IMG/VR virus record: IMGVR_UViG_3300037563_000105
Coordinates: 1-21,636 of that record
Length of the DNA stretch: 21,636 nt
Reading direction: 5' to 3' (one strand)
Source of the DNA: a virus
Shown: positions 1 through 8,226 of the stretch, piece after piece
Numbering within the stretch: position 1 is the first letter of the stretch
Layout of the letters: each line of letters starts with the position of its first letter
The notes under the pieces: model-generated
What the model saw: the letters and a program-made list of their open reading frames with translations, nothing else
What the model was told of the DNA's origin: nothing
Database searches by the model: none
Made by a program: the position numbers and the translations under genes

Positions 1-79
1 CACTTACATCCGGTCCCAAAGAATACTTCTTGTCCTCTGCGCTACCTTCCTTGGGATGGCCTTGCGGCTGAATGTCCAT
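1..79 (-). CDS. Partial unknown protein (N-terminus only)
   Basis: The first 26 codons of a leftward gene that runs off the left edge. The ATG at 79-77 follows a GGGGAG ribosome site lying inside the last codons of the upstream gene, whose TAA stop is at 83-85, so the two are translationally linked. The visible peptide starts MDIQPQGHPKEGSAEDKKYS and is polar and charged, without a signal peptide or a recognisable motif. As the next gene after the cement protein and an unknown protein it is probably a virion or head-completion gene, but that is position only. Confidence 0.6.
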   Translation of the reverse strand, partial: MDIQPQGHPKEGSAEDKKYSLGPDVS

Positions 80-82
80 GGT

Positions 83-868
83 TTATAACTCCCCGTTCTG
101 GCTTAACCGCTGAATCTGTTGCTCGATTTCCACGGCCACTCGGGGGCGAGACTTCCTCGACTCTTGAGCGGCATAGGCTTTCAGGAGATCAACGTCTTTC
201 AGTTCCTTGACGTAATTACAGGCGTTGTTTTCATCCATGTCAGTGATGAGGGGAGGTTCGTTGCCAGTTGGATGATCGGGGTCCCCCTTGTCCTTATTGA
301 CAGCCGCAACGACATCCGGGCCTTTTGATAGCATGTCGTAGATGCTCCCCGGATTGGCCTTGGCTTTCTTTTTCAAGAGCGCGATAACTTCGTCAGGAAT
401 ATCCCCGACGAGTTCCATGCAAATCGGATTGAAGTGTTCCAGAAACAGAACCCCAACCTTCGTTTTGTACATGAAATCGACAAGGGCTTGTCCTTCAAGT
501 TTTCGTGCCGGTAAGTAAACCTTGAGCATGGTCTTGTTTTGCATTAACCGGGGAGGGGCTGGCTCATAAACGTTTCGGGCTCCGTGATTCGTATATCCGC
601 CGGTTTCAAAAAGACGCCGACGATATTCCAGCTTGGTAATGTGATCGAAGTTCCTGCCGCCGTTGATATCCGGGCGTCCTTTGTATTCAACGCACCTGTC
701 GTTATCGTCCAGAATGTTTCCGGGTATCCATTCCTCGAAGCCGCCGTACTTGGGGCCGTCGAATTTGCTTTGAGTCATGTTGAAATTGTTGAAAGACGAG
801 ACATCGCCTTTGTGTGGCCCTGGCGAATCCTTGTAGCGAATCAGAATCGGCTTCGGATCATTTCCCAT
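83..868 (-). CDS. Unknown protein, probable virion-module gene
   Basis: A 261-residue soluble protein that I do not recognise. The frame stays open four codons further upstream to a TTG at 880, but that stretch is the ribosome site itself (GGAGGAACAG before ATG), so the ATG at 868 is chosen. The N-terminal half is rich in Asn, Gly, Tyr and Phe; the middle (about 115-185) reads as a compact alpha/beta segment with a Lys-rich stretch (ALLKKKAKANPG); the C-terminus (about 225-261) is charged and probably helical. No transmembrane segment or catalytic motif is visible. It follows the cement protein in the head operon, separated from it by a stable hairpin, so a structural or head-completion role is likely but unproven. 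Confidence 0.75.
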   Translation of the reverse strand: MGNDPKPILIRYKDSPGPHKGDVSSFNNFNMTQSKFDGPKYGGFEEWIPGNILDDNDRCVEYKGRPDINGGRNFDHITKLEYRRRLFETGGYTNHGARNVYEPAPPRLMQNKTMLKVYLPARKLEGQALVDFMYKTKVGVLFLEHFNPICMELVGDIPDEVIALLKKKAKANPGSIYDMLSKGPDVVAAVNKDKGDPDHPTGNEPPLITDMDENNACNYVKELKDVDLLKAYAAQESRKSRPRVAVEIEQQIQRLSQNGEL

Positions 869-893
869 CTGTTCCTCCAATGAAAATAAGTGA

Positions 894-913
894 GAGGGGC
901 CTTTCGACCCCTC
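894..913 (-). terminator. Hairpin with GAAA tetraloop, possible partial terminator
   Basis: On the minus strand an 8-bp stem (GAGGGGTC against GGCCCCTC, one U-G pair) closes a GAAA tetraloop in the 63-bp gap between the cement gene and the next gene. It is followed by CACTTATTTTC, only moderately T-rich, so it may be a leaky terminator or an mRNA stability element that lets capsid genes be expressed above downstream ones. The hairpin is seen directly; its function is inferred. Confidence 0.4.
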
Positions 914-931
914 CCCATTTTACACGCTGGA

Positions 932-1399
932 TTAAGGCGTGTAATTTGCGGCAACCATCGTGGCATGAGGCACTTCTGTAATCCGCCTCAGATCCGCGAT
1001 CAGGATGGAGATGGAAGGCGTTCCATTCCCAGCCAAGGTCAGCAAGACCGACAGGTATTGCAACGTGACCAAATTCCAGTCGATAGCTAAAAACAACTGG
1101 AATTGAGTCACCAAACGCGGATCGGTAATCGCCATCACGCCCGTATCCGCAACAGGCAGAGCGCCTGTCTGACCGGCGTTGTCGGACGATTCGATGACCT
1201 GAAACCGATAGCTGTTCGTACCAGCCAGCGTAATCGCTGACCAGCTCACGAACAATCCAACGGGGTTCAGCGCATCTTCGGGGTGTGTCGTCGCAGAAGG
1301 ACGATACACCGAGTACGCCAACGACGTGGTTGACGTGATTGGCGTCACCGCTGTCGAAGTCGTAGGAGTCGCAAAGCAATTTTGAAGATTAGCTTCCAT
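932..1399 (-). CDS. Bbp16-like capsid cement (decoration) protein
   Basis: 155 residues. The ATG at 1399 follows AGGAGGAATGAACC. The N-terminus is rich in Thr and Ser; the body has the beta-rich pattern of small cement proteins of BPP-1-type phages, including a FLAIDWNLVTLQYLSVLLTL stretch (near 103-122) resembling the family's 'replyLGLyYTL' strand and a following glycine-rich turn. These proteins sit on the outside of the capsid and stabilise it. It lies directly downstream of the major capsid gene, 13 bp from its stop, which is the expected place. The assignment rests on pattern and position, not on an alignment. A second leftward frame is open over the same bases but has Cys/Arg-rich low-quality content and no matching ribosome site. 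Confidence 0.6.
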   Translation of the reverse strand: MEANLQNCFATPTTSTAVTPITSTTSLAYSVYRPSATTHPEDALNPVGLFVSWSAITLAGTNSYRFQVIESSDNAGQTGALPVADTGVMAITDPRLVTQFQLFLAIDWNLVTLQYLSVLLTLAGNGTPSISILIADLRRITEVPHATMVAANYTP

Positions 1400-1412
1400 G
1401 GTTCATTCCTCC

Positions 1413-2519
1413 TTAAGCGCCAACAACGGCTTCGGTGTCGGTGATGACGTCGCAGACGCCACCCGGAACTCCACCGTAGCCTTGTTCGCCCATGTAAATG
1501 TTATCGGGGTTGTTCAAGTTGTCCGCCCTCATGCCAGAACCAGCAATGAGAGTGTTCAACAGATTGTGACCCTTATACCGTTTGAACGAACGGTTGTAGA
1601 AGAGCCAGTACATGGGCTTGGGGAGAGTGATGCCGGGTTCATAGGGAACATTGTTGCTGTTCGGAATGCGACCAAGCATTTCTTCCAAGGTGTACTTTAC
1701 ATCGGTCTGCGGGTTTGTGGTACTCAAATCCACGGTGTCGAAATTGCAACCCCGTAGAACGAAGCGCCAATCGGGGAGAGCTAATCCGCCTTTGTAGGAG
1801 AAATAGTCCCGATAAACCCTCATGCGACCGCTGGTTCCGCCCGTCGCATCAGGAGCGTTCGACAGGTCAACGATATCGGCGTCGATATGGTTAAACCCGG
1901 CGTAGGTTCCCTGGCTCCGGTCGTTGGGGTTGAAGATACCCGTACACGAATCGGGGCTGAATCCAACCAAATAACAGGAGGTTTGGGCGACTGAGGTGGT
2001 TCCACCCGCGCTAATGACGTTGATGGCAGTAGGCGAGTTAGCGGTGGAGGTGTGATTGTACCTGACGGCCAATCCGTTGAATTCCAATGGATTAACAGCC
2101 AAGGACGAATAGAAGAACATCTGAGCCACTTTATGACCCATGGCCCGGATGCGTCCCAAAACCTGACGAAGCCGATAAGCCTCGGGGTTGGGGAACTTGT
2201 CCAACACGTCGCAGGGCACTTCGAACACGTCCGGCACTTTGCAGAGCGTATCGAAATTCTGTTGCGAGGTATTGAAATTGGGGAGTTGACCCATTCCATC
2301 TGGTGCGGCAACGGGCAGAGGCATGTAATTTTCAGCCTCCGACAGATAGCCCCCCAAGACGTTACAGGCGATATAAGGCTCAACATAGAGATTCATGTTG
2401 TCCTGGTTCAAGGCGGCGATGAACGGAACGATCACCTTGCCACTCGGATCGTAGGACTTCGCGATTTCGAGTTGCGTGGGATAGTTCATCAGACCGCTTA
2501 AGGTCGCTGGATTTCCCAT
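1413..2519 (-). CDS. Major capsid protein, BPP-1 type
   Basis: 368 residues, of the length expected for HK97-fold major capsid proteins of BPP-1-like podophages. The ATG at 2519 has an AAAGGA site seven bases upstream. Features that fit this family: an N-terminal segment on conserved polar residues, the FPNPEAYRLRQVLGRIRAMGHKVA helix region (near 109-131, the spine-helix-like part), the DYFSYKGGLALPDWRFVLRGCNFD stretch (near 238-261), where 'glaVpDWRyvvRi' is a hallmark of these proteins, and a C-terminal PMYWLFYNRSFKRY element (near 302-315). It would self-assemble around the scaffold made by the gene just upstream. Scaffold upstream and cement protein downstream make the call strong. Confidence 0.85.
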   Translation of the reverse strand: MGNPATLSGLMNYPTQLEIAKSYDPSGKVIVPFIAALNQDNMNLYVEPYIACNVLGGYLSEAENYMPLPVAAPDGMGQLPNFNTSQQNFDTLCKVPDVFEVPCDVLDKFPNPEAYRLRQVLGRIRAMGHKVAQMFFYSSLAVNPLEFNGLAVRYNHTSTANSPTAINVISAGGTTSVAQTSCYLVGFSPDSCTGIFNPNDRSQGTYAGFNHIDADIVDLSNAPDATGGTSGRMRVYRDYFSYKGGLALPDWRFVLRGCNFDTVDLSTTNPQTDVKYTLEEMLGRIPNSNNVPYEPGITLPKPMYWLFYNRSFKRYKGHNLLNTLIAGSGMRADNLNNPDNIYMGEQGYGGVPGGVCDVITDTEAVVGA

Positions 2520-2544
2520 TTACTTATCCTTTCGGATAAAGCCT

Positions 2545-3330
2545 TTAATAACCGGCGTCCTTGGGTTTGTCGGAACTTCTCATTTTCGGATACATGTTCT
2601 TGGCCGTATCATCGAATGATTTTGGTGCTTCTGGCGCTTTAGGAATCTGATCGCCTAGAACCACTGGACTTGGGGCTTTCGCCCTCATTCTTCGAACAAC
2701 GGCTTTGAAAAATTCCGGCTGTGCGTCCAGCTTTCCCATTGAGAGTCCTTTGGCGAAATCTGCACCAAATTCCTCAACAACACCTCGTCTGAAAAGCTTG
2801 ACACTCGCATCGAAGTTTTTGCCACCCACCTCGGGGTCGATTTTTAACTGCTCAATCCATTCTTTGTTTTTTACGCTGGCCCCTGACGTGATACCGTTCA
2901 GAAGCTCATGCGCTGTGTCGAATCGGGCTTGGGCCTCCGCAACTGACGGGGCTTTGGTCACGATCTTTGTCAGGAATTCCTCGGGGTATTTGAAGCCCTC
3001 TGGAACTTTCAGGTCTTGGATTGTTGGCTTGGTGGGAACTGCTGGCGGAGTCGCCGGTAATTCTCCAAGCAAGGTATCCGTTGGTCCTGATGGGGCCGTA
3101 GGTTGTTGCGACGCCGGAACTGCTGGCGGCGTTGCTTTCGGAGGTGTGACAGGGACAGGCGGAGTTTGAGGGGCCTGTACTGGCGGCACAACCGGCGGCG
3201 GAACAACTTGCGGCATTTGGACCGGAACGGGAGCCTGGCTTGGAGGGGCGGCTGGCGTATCTGGCGGAGGAACATAGGGCCCTGCTGACACGGGCTCTAC
3301 TATTCCTTCTGATTTTAAATCTACGGACAT
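2545..3330 (-). CDS. Capsid scaffolding / assembly protein
   Basis: 261 residues. The first 105 are a proline-rich, low-complexity linker (PP, PV and AP repeats). The rest is charged and helical, with a segment around 158-170 (WIEQLKIDPEVGG) followed by KLFRRGVVEEFG and a PEFFKAVVRRM helix. This matches the 'W...L..DkEiGG......a...l..fg......hPe.vr' pattern of phage scaffold-like proteins encoded just before the major capsid gene. A scaffold guides capsid assembly and then leaves or is digested. The ATG at 3330 follows AAAAAGGAGTTAACCT. In BPP-1-like phages this slot has also been called an endoprotease; I see no Ser/His catalytic signature here. Confidence 0.65.
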   Translation of the reverse strand: MSVDLKSEGIVEPVSAGPYVPPPDTPAAPPSQAPVPVQMPQVVPPPVVPPVQAPQTPPVPVTPPKATPPAVPASQQPTAPSGPTDTLLGELPATPPAVPTKPTIQDLKVPEGFKYPEEFLTKIVTKAPSVAEAQARFDTAHELLNGITSGASVKNKEWIEQLKIDPEVGGKNFDASVKLFRRGVVEEFGADFAKGLSMGKLDAQPEFFKAVVRRMRAKAPSPVVLGDQIPKAPEAPKSFDDTAKNMYPKMRSSDKPKDAGY

Positions 3331-3356
3331 AGGTTAACTCCTTTTTGGTTTTTGTG

Positions 3357-3734
3357 CTACTTCTTTGTCGTTGTGGCTTGTTCGATCATCTCTGCTTGAA
3401 CATCGTCCCAACGCTCATTTCTTTCGGCGGCATCCTTTTCAATAAGAGGGCCATATTCCAGCCAAAGACCGGCCCCGCGCATCCAGTTTCGGAACCGAAA
3501 GCAAACCTCTTGCTGGCCGCATTGGAATGACGTGGTTGCTCCGTGGGCGGTATGGGGGGTTGCGTAAAAGTAGAAATCGTGGAAAAGTTGGGAAATAACA
3601 ATTCTCCCATGAGCAGATTTGACCACTTCCTCAAGGGCTGTGTTGAATTCCTTTTGACGGCTGACATTTAAAAACTCGGCAATCTCCGCTTTCTTCGCTT
3701 CTGCGGGATTCAGCGTTTGACTAGGTTGCACCAT
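3357..3734 (-). CDS. Bbp19-like small head-module protein
   Basis: 125 residues, starting at an ATG inside the end of the portal gene (14-bp overlap), which implies coupled translation. After a charged helical N-terminus (1-40), the segment SAHGRIVISQLFHDFYFYAT through FQCGQQEVCFRFRNWM matches the 'sp.GkrVL.dL......t.F..Gqr.vg.RI...l' pattern of the small Bbp19-type proteins found between portal and scaffold in BPP-1-like phages. Its biochemical role is not established for the family. The C-terminus is charged and ends in TTTKK. The identification comes from pattern plus position. Confidence 0.6.
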   Translation of the reverse strand: MVQPSQTLNPAEAKKAEIAEFLNVSRQKEFNTALEEVVKSAHGRIVISQLFHDFYFYATPHTAHGATTSFQCGQQEVCFRFRNWMRGAGLWLEYGPLIEKDAAERNERWDDVQAEMIEQATTTKK

Positions 3735-5520
3735 TCCCTCCCTGTTGTTCCATTATTTTTTGCAAGAGATTCGAGTCACCGCCCGTTGATGCACCGCCTA
3801 GATTTTTGGCGGTTTCGGACATTGTTTTGGATTGTTCGGCGGCTTGTTGTTGCTGTTTATGTTTATTCATCAGGTCACGGATTTTAGCAAGCTGAGGCCC
3901 CGTATACATGAGTTTTGGCGGAAGGTTCAAAAGCTTCAAGGAATAATCCATCGCCTCATCGCCGTTGAGGGCTTCACTTCCTGGTTGTGCTTTAATCTGT
4001 GCCACTTGCCCAACAAGCCCGAGATGGGCATTCAAAGCGTTGATGTCGCTCTGCTTTAAGGCGATGGCGATTCGAGAAACGATATTCACTTGCAAATCAG
4101 CACCATGAATAATTTTTGGCGCAGGTGGGATAACCCGATCTTCGAGCATGAGCTTGTAGAGGTCTTTCCCCATGCGTTGGAGCCAATCAAAATTGTAGGC
4201 CCCAAATATTGGACCAAGAATACGGCTATCCTCTTGGACTCTTTGAAGGACTTCGGTTGCCGTCGGGGGCGTCTGTCTCTCGTCGTTTCCAAATCGCTTG
4301 AAAATATCACGGTGACAAATCTGCTCAATTTCATTAATGCACTTGTCGATGTATTCGTCGATGGGTTTCAGCATGGCCGGGTCGAGCTGGTAGATGGGGC
4401 CTATTTTTTTATTCGGCCCTACTCCGCCTGGAACCATCGTGAGAAAGTTAGGCGTCATACCAACGCCGTTGTTTGACACTCCCCCGCCTACCGATGGATC
4501 TGCTCCAATGGGAGGTTCGAGAAGTTTTTGCGCGGAGAATAGCCACATCTGAATCGACTTGAACATCCGATAGATGGGGGCCCTTGCCTTGGAGCCTGGG
4601 CATTCAACGCCATAGGCGTCAGTTGGTTGCCGGAATCTGCGTGAGGAATAAACCGGGAAGTAGGATGACCCTTCCTCACGGAGAATCTTGTGGCCTATGT
4701 TTTTACCGAGTTCGTAATAGTTCCACGAATAGTCGGCGTACTTAGAGTTGTACTTCGCCTTGAAATAATTGTACTCGGGGTTGGGGAAAATCATCATAAC
4801 TAAATCGACCCACTCTTCATGACGGAATGGAGCAAGCCATTGGGCCTGTAGATTCTCGGAGCAGTTATCTAACGTCACCTTGCCGTATTTGTCGGTGCAG
4901 AATTCAGAGATGACCTGACGAACCGGCTTGCGGAACATGTAACAGAAGGTGTCGGCCCATCCATGTTTATTGTTTGAAAGGTAGTATGTTCCGATTGGAA
5001 ACGTGGTAAACCTAACAAAGGTATCGTCATCCCGTTCCATCATCAAAGCGCCGGTTCCGTATCTTTCACATGACCTTATCGTCTTGGGAGCCTCTTGATA
5101 AAAGTTGGAATTCAAATAAATGTTCTGAGCCTTCTTGGAAATGGTGTGGAGGTATTGCCAAACTTCCGGTCTATCCATAACCTCGCTTTCTTCGTCCTCT
5201 AACCCATACCTCTGCCACGTTTGTGCGGAAGGAATAATTCCCTCTTGAAGCCCGGCATCCAAGTCGTCAAAGGCCAATGTGTGTCGGCTCGAAATGAATT
5301 TATCTGTAACGAATTGAGGAAACCCCGCCTGGTACATATTATTTTGAACCATGTGGGGGTCGAGGATGGATTCAATTTCGGCCCAAAGATATTCGTAGGG
5401 GGAACGGTCGCTTTGCATCCGAGAGCGAAGCTGTTCCATGAGAATGTATTTATCGACGTTCCTGGTAGTTACAGGCCCCTGAGTTTCGGGGTAGGCTTGC
5501 ATTACGAATGGGTCACTCAA
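3721..5520 (-). CDS. Portal protein (podovirus head-to-tail connector)
   Basis: 599 residues. Long podovirus-type portal of the 'bacteriophage head to tail connecting protein' family: it forms the ring at one capsid vertex through which DNA enters and leaves and to which the tail attaches. Seen: an N-terminal LMEQLRSRMQSDRSPYEYLWAEIESILDP segment typical of the family start, a DDLDAGLQEGIIPSAQTW region (near 84-101), an aromatic-rich core, the PIYRMFKSIQMWLFSAQKLLEPP helix (near 317-339) and the TATEVLQRVQED helix (near 423-434). The C-terminal tail is Gln-rich. The start is a TTG at 5520 behind AAAGGGGATAACCG, overlapping the upstream stop by 8 bp; the next in-frame ATG (5502) has no ribosome site. 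Confidence 0.85.
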   Translation of the reverse strand: MSDPFVMQAYPETQGPVTTRNVDKYILMEQLRSRMQSDRSPYEYLWAEIESILDPHMVQNNMYQAGFPQFVTDKFISSRHTLAFDDLDAGLQEGIIPSAQTWQRYGLEDEESEVMDRPEVWQYLHTISKKAQNIYLNSNFYQEAPKTIRSCERYGTGALMMERDDDTFVRFTTFPIGTYYLSNNKHGWADTFCYMFRKPVRQVISEFCTDKYGKVTLDNCSENLQAQWLAPFRHEEWVDLVMMIFPNPEYNYFKAKYNSKYADYSWNYYELGKNIGHKILREEGSSYFPVYSSRRFRQPTDAYGVECPGSKARAPIYRMFKSIQMWLFSAQKLLEPPIGADPSVGGGVSNNGVGMTPNFLTMVPGGVGPNKKIGPIYQLDPAMLKPIDEYIDKCINEIEQICHRDIFKRFGNDERQTPPTATEVLQRVQEDSRILGPIFGAYNFDWLQRMGKDLYKLMLEDRVIPPAPKIIHGADLQVNIVSRIAIALKQSDINALNAHLGLVGQVAQIKAQPGSEALNGDEAMDYSLKLLNLPPKLMYTGPQLAKIRDLMNKHKQQQQAAEQSKTMSETAKNLGGASTGGDSNLLQKIMEQQGGNGAT

Positions 5521-5809
5521 CGGTTATCCCCTTTGCCTTCATGTCTTTAACCGCTTCCGGGTCCGGCTCTGGCATATCTGGTTTGGCGGTCAGGATTCGC
5601 CCAAGATCGTTTTGGCGCTCAAGAAAATTAACGAAATTTTCCAACGCCACGACTTCCCAATTGATGTCCATTTTCCCGACGAGAAGCTTTTCGTATTTGT
5701 TCACCGGCGTATTCGGCTGGTGAACAAATACCATGGTTCGGCCAATCTTATGCTTCCGAAGCGTTTCTTCCATCTGGAAGTCGTAGGTTGATCCTGGGCC
5801 ATGGAGCAT
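5513..5809 (-). CDS. Unknown small protein between terminase and portal
   Basis: 98 residues, acidic C-terminal half (KPDMPEPDPEAVKDMKAKG), no membrane segment or known motif. The ATG at 5809 follows AGGAGAAACTG and shares one base with the upstream stop (TGATG), and its own stop overlaps the portal start, so it belongs to the packaging/head operon. The N-terminal part (residues 18-55) reads as an alpha/beta fold with a VFVHQPNTPVNKYEKLLVG stretch. I cannot name it. Confidence 0.7.
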   Translation of the reverse strand: MLHGPGSTYDFQMEETLRKHKIGRTMVFVHQPNTPVNKYEKLLVGKMDINWEVVALENFVNFLERQNDLGRILTAKPDMPEPDPEAVKDMKAKGITVE

Positions 5810-6087
5810 CAGTTTCTCCTATGCCGGGGTGGCAGAGCGTGAGGCTTTTTCTGAGTCTTGGCAATGGCCGCGTTCATCGTAGCCATCAAAGGTTGCTCAC
5901 CGCTAAAGTGATAAATCTGGTCATCGAGAACGTGGCAGAGCCATTCCCTTGAAGGCGATCCAACCATCAGGACGTAGATTTCACGCTCCCCCTCGGCTTG
6001 AACGAGAATGACGGCGGGATGGGCGGTGTGCTTTCCGTGGATCGCTTCCATGTCTTTCGCCAGGGCATTGAGCTTGTCAAGGGTCAC
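5809..6087 (-). CDS. Unknown small protein
   Basis: 92 residues starting at a GTG (6087) behind TAGGAGTCTGAT; the ATG two bases upstream runs straight into a stop, so GTG is the only sensible start. Residues 25-60 look like a small beta-sheet domain (AVILVQAEGEREIYVLMVG, then HVLDDQIYHFSGEQ); the C-terminus is basic with a His/Pro/Arg tail. It is coupled to its downstream neighbour through TGATG. No family recognised. Confidence 0.65.
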   Translation of the reverse strand: MTLDKLNALAKDMEAIHGKHTAHPAVILVQAEGEREIYVLMVGSPSREWLCHVLDDQIYHFSGEQPLMATMNAAIAKTQKKPHALPPRHRRN

Positions 6088-6088
6088 A

Positions 6089-6412
6089 TCAGACTCCTAG
6101 TTGCGCTGTGGGGGTGGTTGTCTTTGTCTCTGTCGGTTGTGCGGCCAATTCTTTTGAGGCGTCCCCCGACAATGTGCTGTCTGCCGTCCATTTATCTGTA
6201 GGCCCTTGAAGTTGTTGCTCCTGGGCTGTTCGTTGCGCCACCAGGGTCACGTCCTCTGTTTGTTGCTCCTGCTGTTGTTGGGCTTCGTTTAACAGTTGGG
6301 TTTCCTGAGCCGCGGTTTGCGACGCCTGTTGATTGGCGTTATTAAGTGCAAGCAATGAGCCAATGCCACCAGCCAGGCCGGTGAATATACCCATGATACT
6401 GAGAGGGTCCAT
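6089..6412 (-). CDS. Unknown Gln-rich protein with hydrophobic N-terminus
   Basis: 107 residues. The ATG (6412) directly follows the TAG of the large terminase, and the ribosome site (GGAGG, 10 bases upstream) lies within the terminase gene. Residues 5-24 are a Gly/Ala/Leu-rich hydrophobic helix without flanking positive charges; residues 25-70 are Ala/Gln-rich (QQQQEQQ) and likely coiled coil; the tail is Thr-rich. Proteins like this, an amphipathic or glycine-zipper helix plus Gln-rich coil, occur in podophages as internal or ejection proteins, but one hydrophobic segment is also compatible with a membrane protein. Function unassigned. Confidence 0.65.
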   Translation of the reverse strand: MDPLSIMGIFTGLAGGIGSLLALNNANQQASQTAAQETQLLNEAQQQQEQQTEDVTLVAQRTAQEQQLQGPTDKWTADSTLSGDASKELAAQPTETKTTTPTAQLGV

Positions 6413-7984
6413 CTATTTGTGGCCTCCAAATAGCGACGCAAACAGCCCCTTAGCCCCTACAGGCTGTGCTTTCTGATTATGATATTCCCCAAGTGCGTCC
6501 ATGTCCATGCAAGATTTCATCCCCCCGGTGGTTCCCATCTGCTCCCCTGATATTTCCTCGTTTGGTCGGTCGTCCATCAGGAACGTCATTAGGAACGACT
6601 CCCATCTGTCAGGCGAACGGCCCAACCTGAGTTTCACAATATCCTTCGGTTCACAGGCCATTTTATCGCCTTTTATGATATACCGGGTCGCCAAGGCTTC
6701 CTCTTTGAGCAGGTCATCGGGCGGAAGTTTACCGCCCTGCTTTACCCATTGAGCCCCTTTCCAGTAAAGCTCGGTTCTGAGATTGGCGAAGAAATCATTT
6801 GCGGCCTTCCCATTCATCTTGGCCCCTTGAGCCATAATCCCGAGGGTTCGACAGGCTTCCATCACCGCATTGGCGTATCCGCCCGTGGCGTCGAAGAACC
6901 CCCACCGAGTCCCCTTATCGTTCATCAGGGGTTGGATCTTGCGAGCCTGGTTAAATCCAATTTGCGGGTCTGAGAGAGGCACTTCGATTTTCGTTTGAGG
7001 AAAACACATCTTCCCCTGCCTGATCGTGGCATACGTTGAGTCGTTGCCCTCGTAGGCCACGTCCACCCCGCAATAGGGTTGCCACTCGGCGTAAACGTTC
7101 CATGGTAATTCCAATGCCATCGCCCTCTCGATATCGTCTATCCCAAGGAAAGCGTTGAAATCCTGTGAAGGAAATTCCCCGAGAATATAAACCTGCACAA
7201 ACGGGTCATCCCGCCCGAGAGCCTTTATCATCGACCGTGCCCACTCGATGTCAATTCGAGGGCATCGGTTTGGGTCGTCCGGGTCGCCGGTCATTCTCAC
7301 CGGGCCCCTACCCCCGTTCCAGAGCGCCTTGAGTTTCGTCGCCGCCGCATACAGTGGGCCTGACTTGTGGGTTGGGTTCCCGCCTTGCAAAACTTTCATG
7401 AACCCGCCCGGAACAGGGTTCGCCAGCGTTCGCTCCAAAGCGTAGAGAACGGAAATTGGAACACCGGAGGATTCGTCGATGAGGGATAAGCTATTCTTAC
7501 TGTGGTGTCCCGCCAACCCGAGAGCCCCCGTTGGCGAGTTTGGGTCCGACGTACTCTTGGCGTCCCAAGTGCGTTTCTCAAAAAACCATGTGGCCGACGC
7601 ATGCTTCATGAAAATCTTTTCCGTCTGCCACTTCAACAACTGGTCAAGTAATGGAGCAACCTTAATGAGCTTCGCCAATTCCGGCCAGAGGTTCATCTCC
7701 ATGTTCTTCCCGTCAATGGCGGTCGCTATACCCTTGGGATGGTCCCACGGATTGGAGCCTCCACGGACAGTCATGAAATGGAGAATCGCCTCGGCCTCTA
7801 TACGAGTCTTTCCCGTTCCGGTCGCTCCAATGAGCCCGACGCGAGACATGGTGGGATCAACAAAGTCTTTCCAAAACTGCATCTGAGCGCCGTCGTAGGT
7901 CGTTCCGAACATCTCATGCCCGAAATCCCAAGGATTGTCGGCCCACCGTTCGGCGTTCTTGGTTAGCTCGGAGAATGGGTTCAA
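6413..7984 (-). CDS. terL: Terminase large subunit (packaging ATPase and nuclease)
   Basis: Packages DNA into the prohead through the portal. Counting from the TTG at 8002 (529 residues), the Walker A is GATGTGKT (59-66) and Walker B LSLIDE with D176-E177. The RNase H-like nuclease shows GVDVAYEGNDSTYATI with D314, then GFFDATGG with D371, and a GRSPDRWESF motif supplying the third acid (D465). All catalytic elements are present and the length is normal. I place the start at the TTG at 7984 (523 residues), because TTGGGAGGAA at 8002 reads as its ribosome site and TTGA overlaps the upstream stop (TGA, 7983-7981). The TTG at 8002 itself is the alternative; choosing it would only add six residues. 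Confidence 0.9.
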   Translation of the reverse strand: MNPFSELTKNAERWADNPWDFGHEMFGTTYDGAQMQFWKDFVDPTMSRVGLIGATGTGKTRIEAEAILHFMTVRGGSNPWDHPKGIATAIDGKNMEMNLWPELAKLIKVAPLLDQLLKWQTEKIFMKHASATWFFEKRTWDAKSTSDPNSPTGALGLAGHHSKNSLSLIDESSGVPISVLYALERTLANPVPGGFMKVLQGGNPTHKSGPLYAAATKLKALWNGGRGPVRMTGDPDDPNRCPRIDIEWARSMIKALGRDDPFVQVYILGEFPSQDFNAFLGIDDIERAMALELPWNVYAEWQPYCGVDVAYEGNDSTYATIRQGKMCFPQTKIEVPLSDPQIGFNQARKIQPLMNDKGTRWGFFDATGGYANAVMEACRTLGIMAQGAKMNGKAANDFFANLRTELYWKGAQWVKQGGKLPPDDLLKEEALATRYIIKGDKMACEPKDIVKLRLGRSPDRWESFLMTFLMDDRPNEEISGEQMGTTGGMKSCMDMDALGEYHNQKAQPVGAKGLFASLFGGHK

Positions 7985-8226
7985 ACGGGCAGTTCCTCCC
8001 AATCAGGGGCAATAACATCATCTGGATCTGGCGACCACGGGGCTTGACGCTCGGGAGTTTTCAGTAAGATAAATTTCTTTTCTGGCATTTCTTCGATAGG
8101 GACTTGATGGTCAACCACCTGCACGCGAACATTCACCACCCAAATATACGTCCCTTCTGGCCATTTTGGGCGTCTTAATTTAAAACCATGATTAACCATT
8201 CCAAATGATGCGCTTACGAAATTCAT
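7981..8226 (-). CDS. Tad2-like (DUF2829) candidate anti-defence protein
   Basis: 81 residues. The pattern fits the DUF2829/Tad2 family: an N-terminal 'MnF..A......G.KLRRPKW' (residues 1-22), a YIWVVN strand (27-32), then KFILLKT (51-57) and a C-terminal 'W.PDPDDVIAPDWEEL' (64-79) ending in the near-invariant DW. Tad2 proteins of other phages are small oligomeric sponges that bind the cyclic ADP-ribose-type signal of Thoeris defence, and relatives bind other nucleotide signals. Family length is about 80-100 residues, so this is full length. Its ATG overlaps the small-terminase stop (ATGA) and its stop overlaps the large-terminase start, so it is made with the packaging proteins, an unexpected place. 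The family call is by eye; ligand and activity are unknown. Confidence 0.55.
   Translation of the reverse strand: MNFVSASFGMVNHGFKLRRPKWPEGTYIWVVNVRVQVVDHQVPIEEMPEKKFILLKTPERQAPWSPDPDDVIAPDWEELPV

Noticed and set aside
858-1379. Second leftward frame over the cement protein gene
   Set aside because: Cys/Arg/Ser-rich content, no ribosome site, and the overlapping frame has family-like pattern and a strong site.
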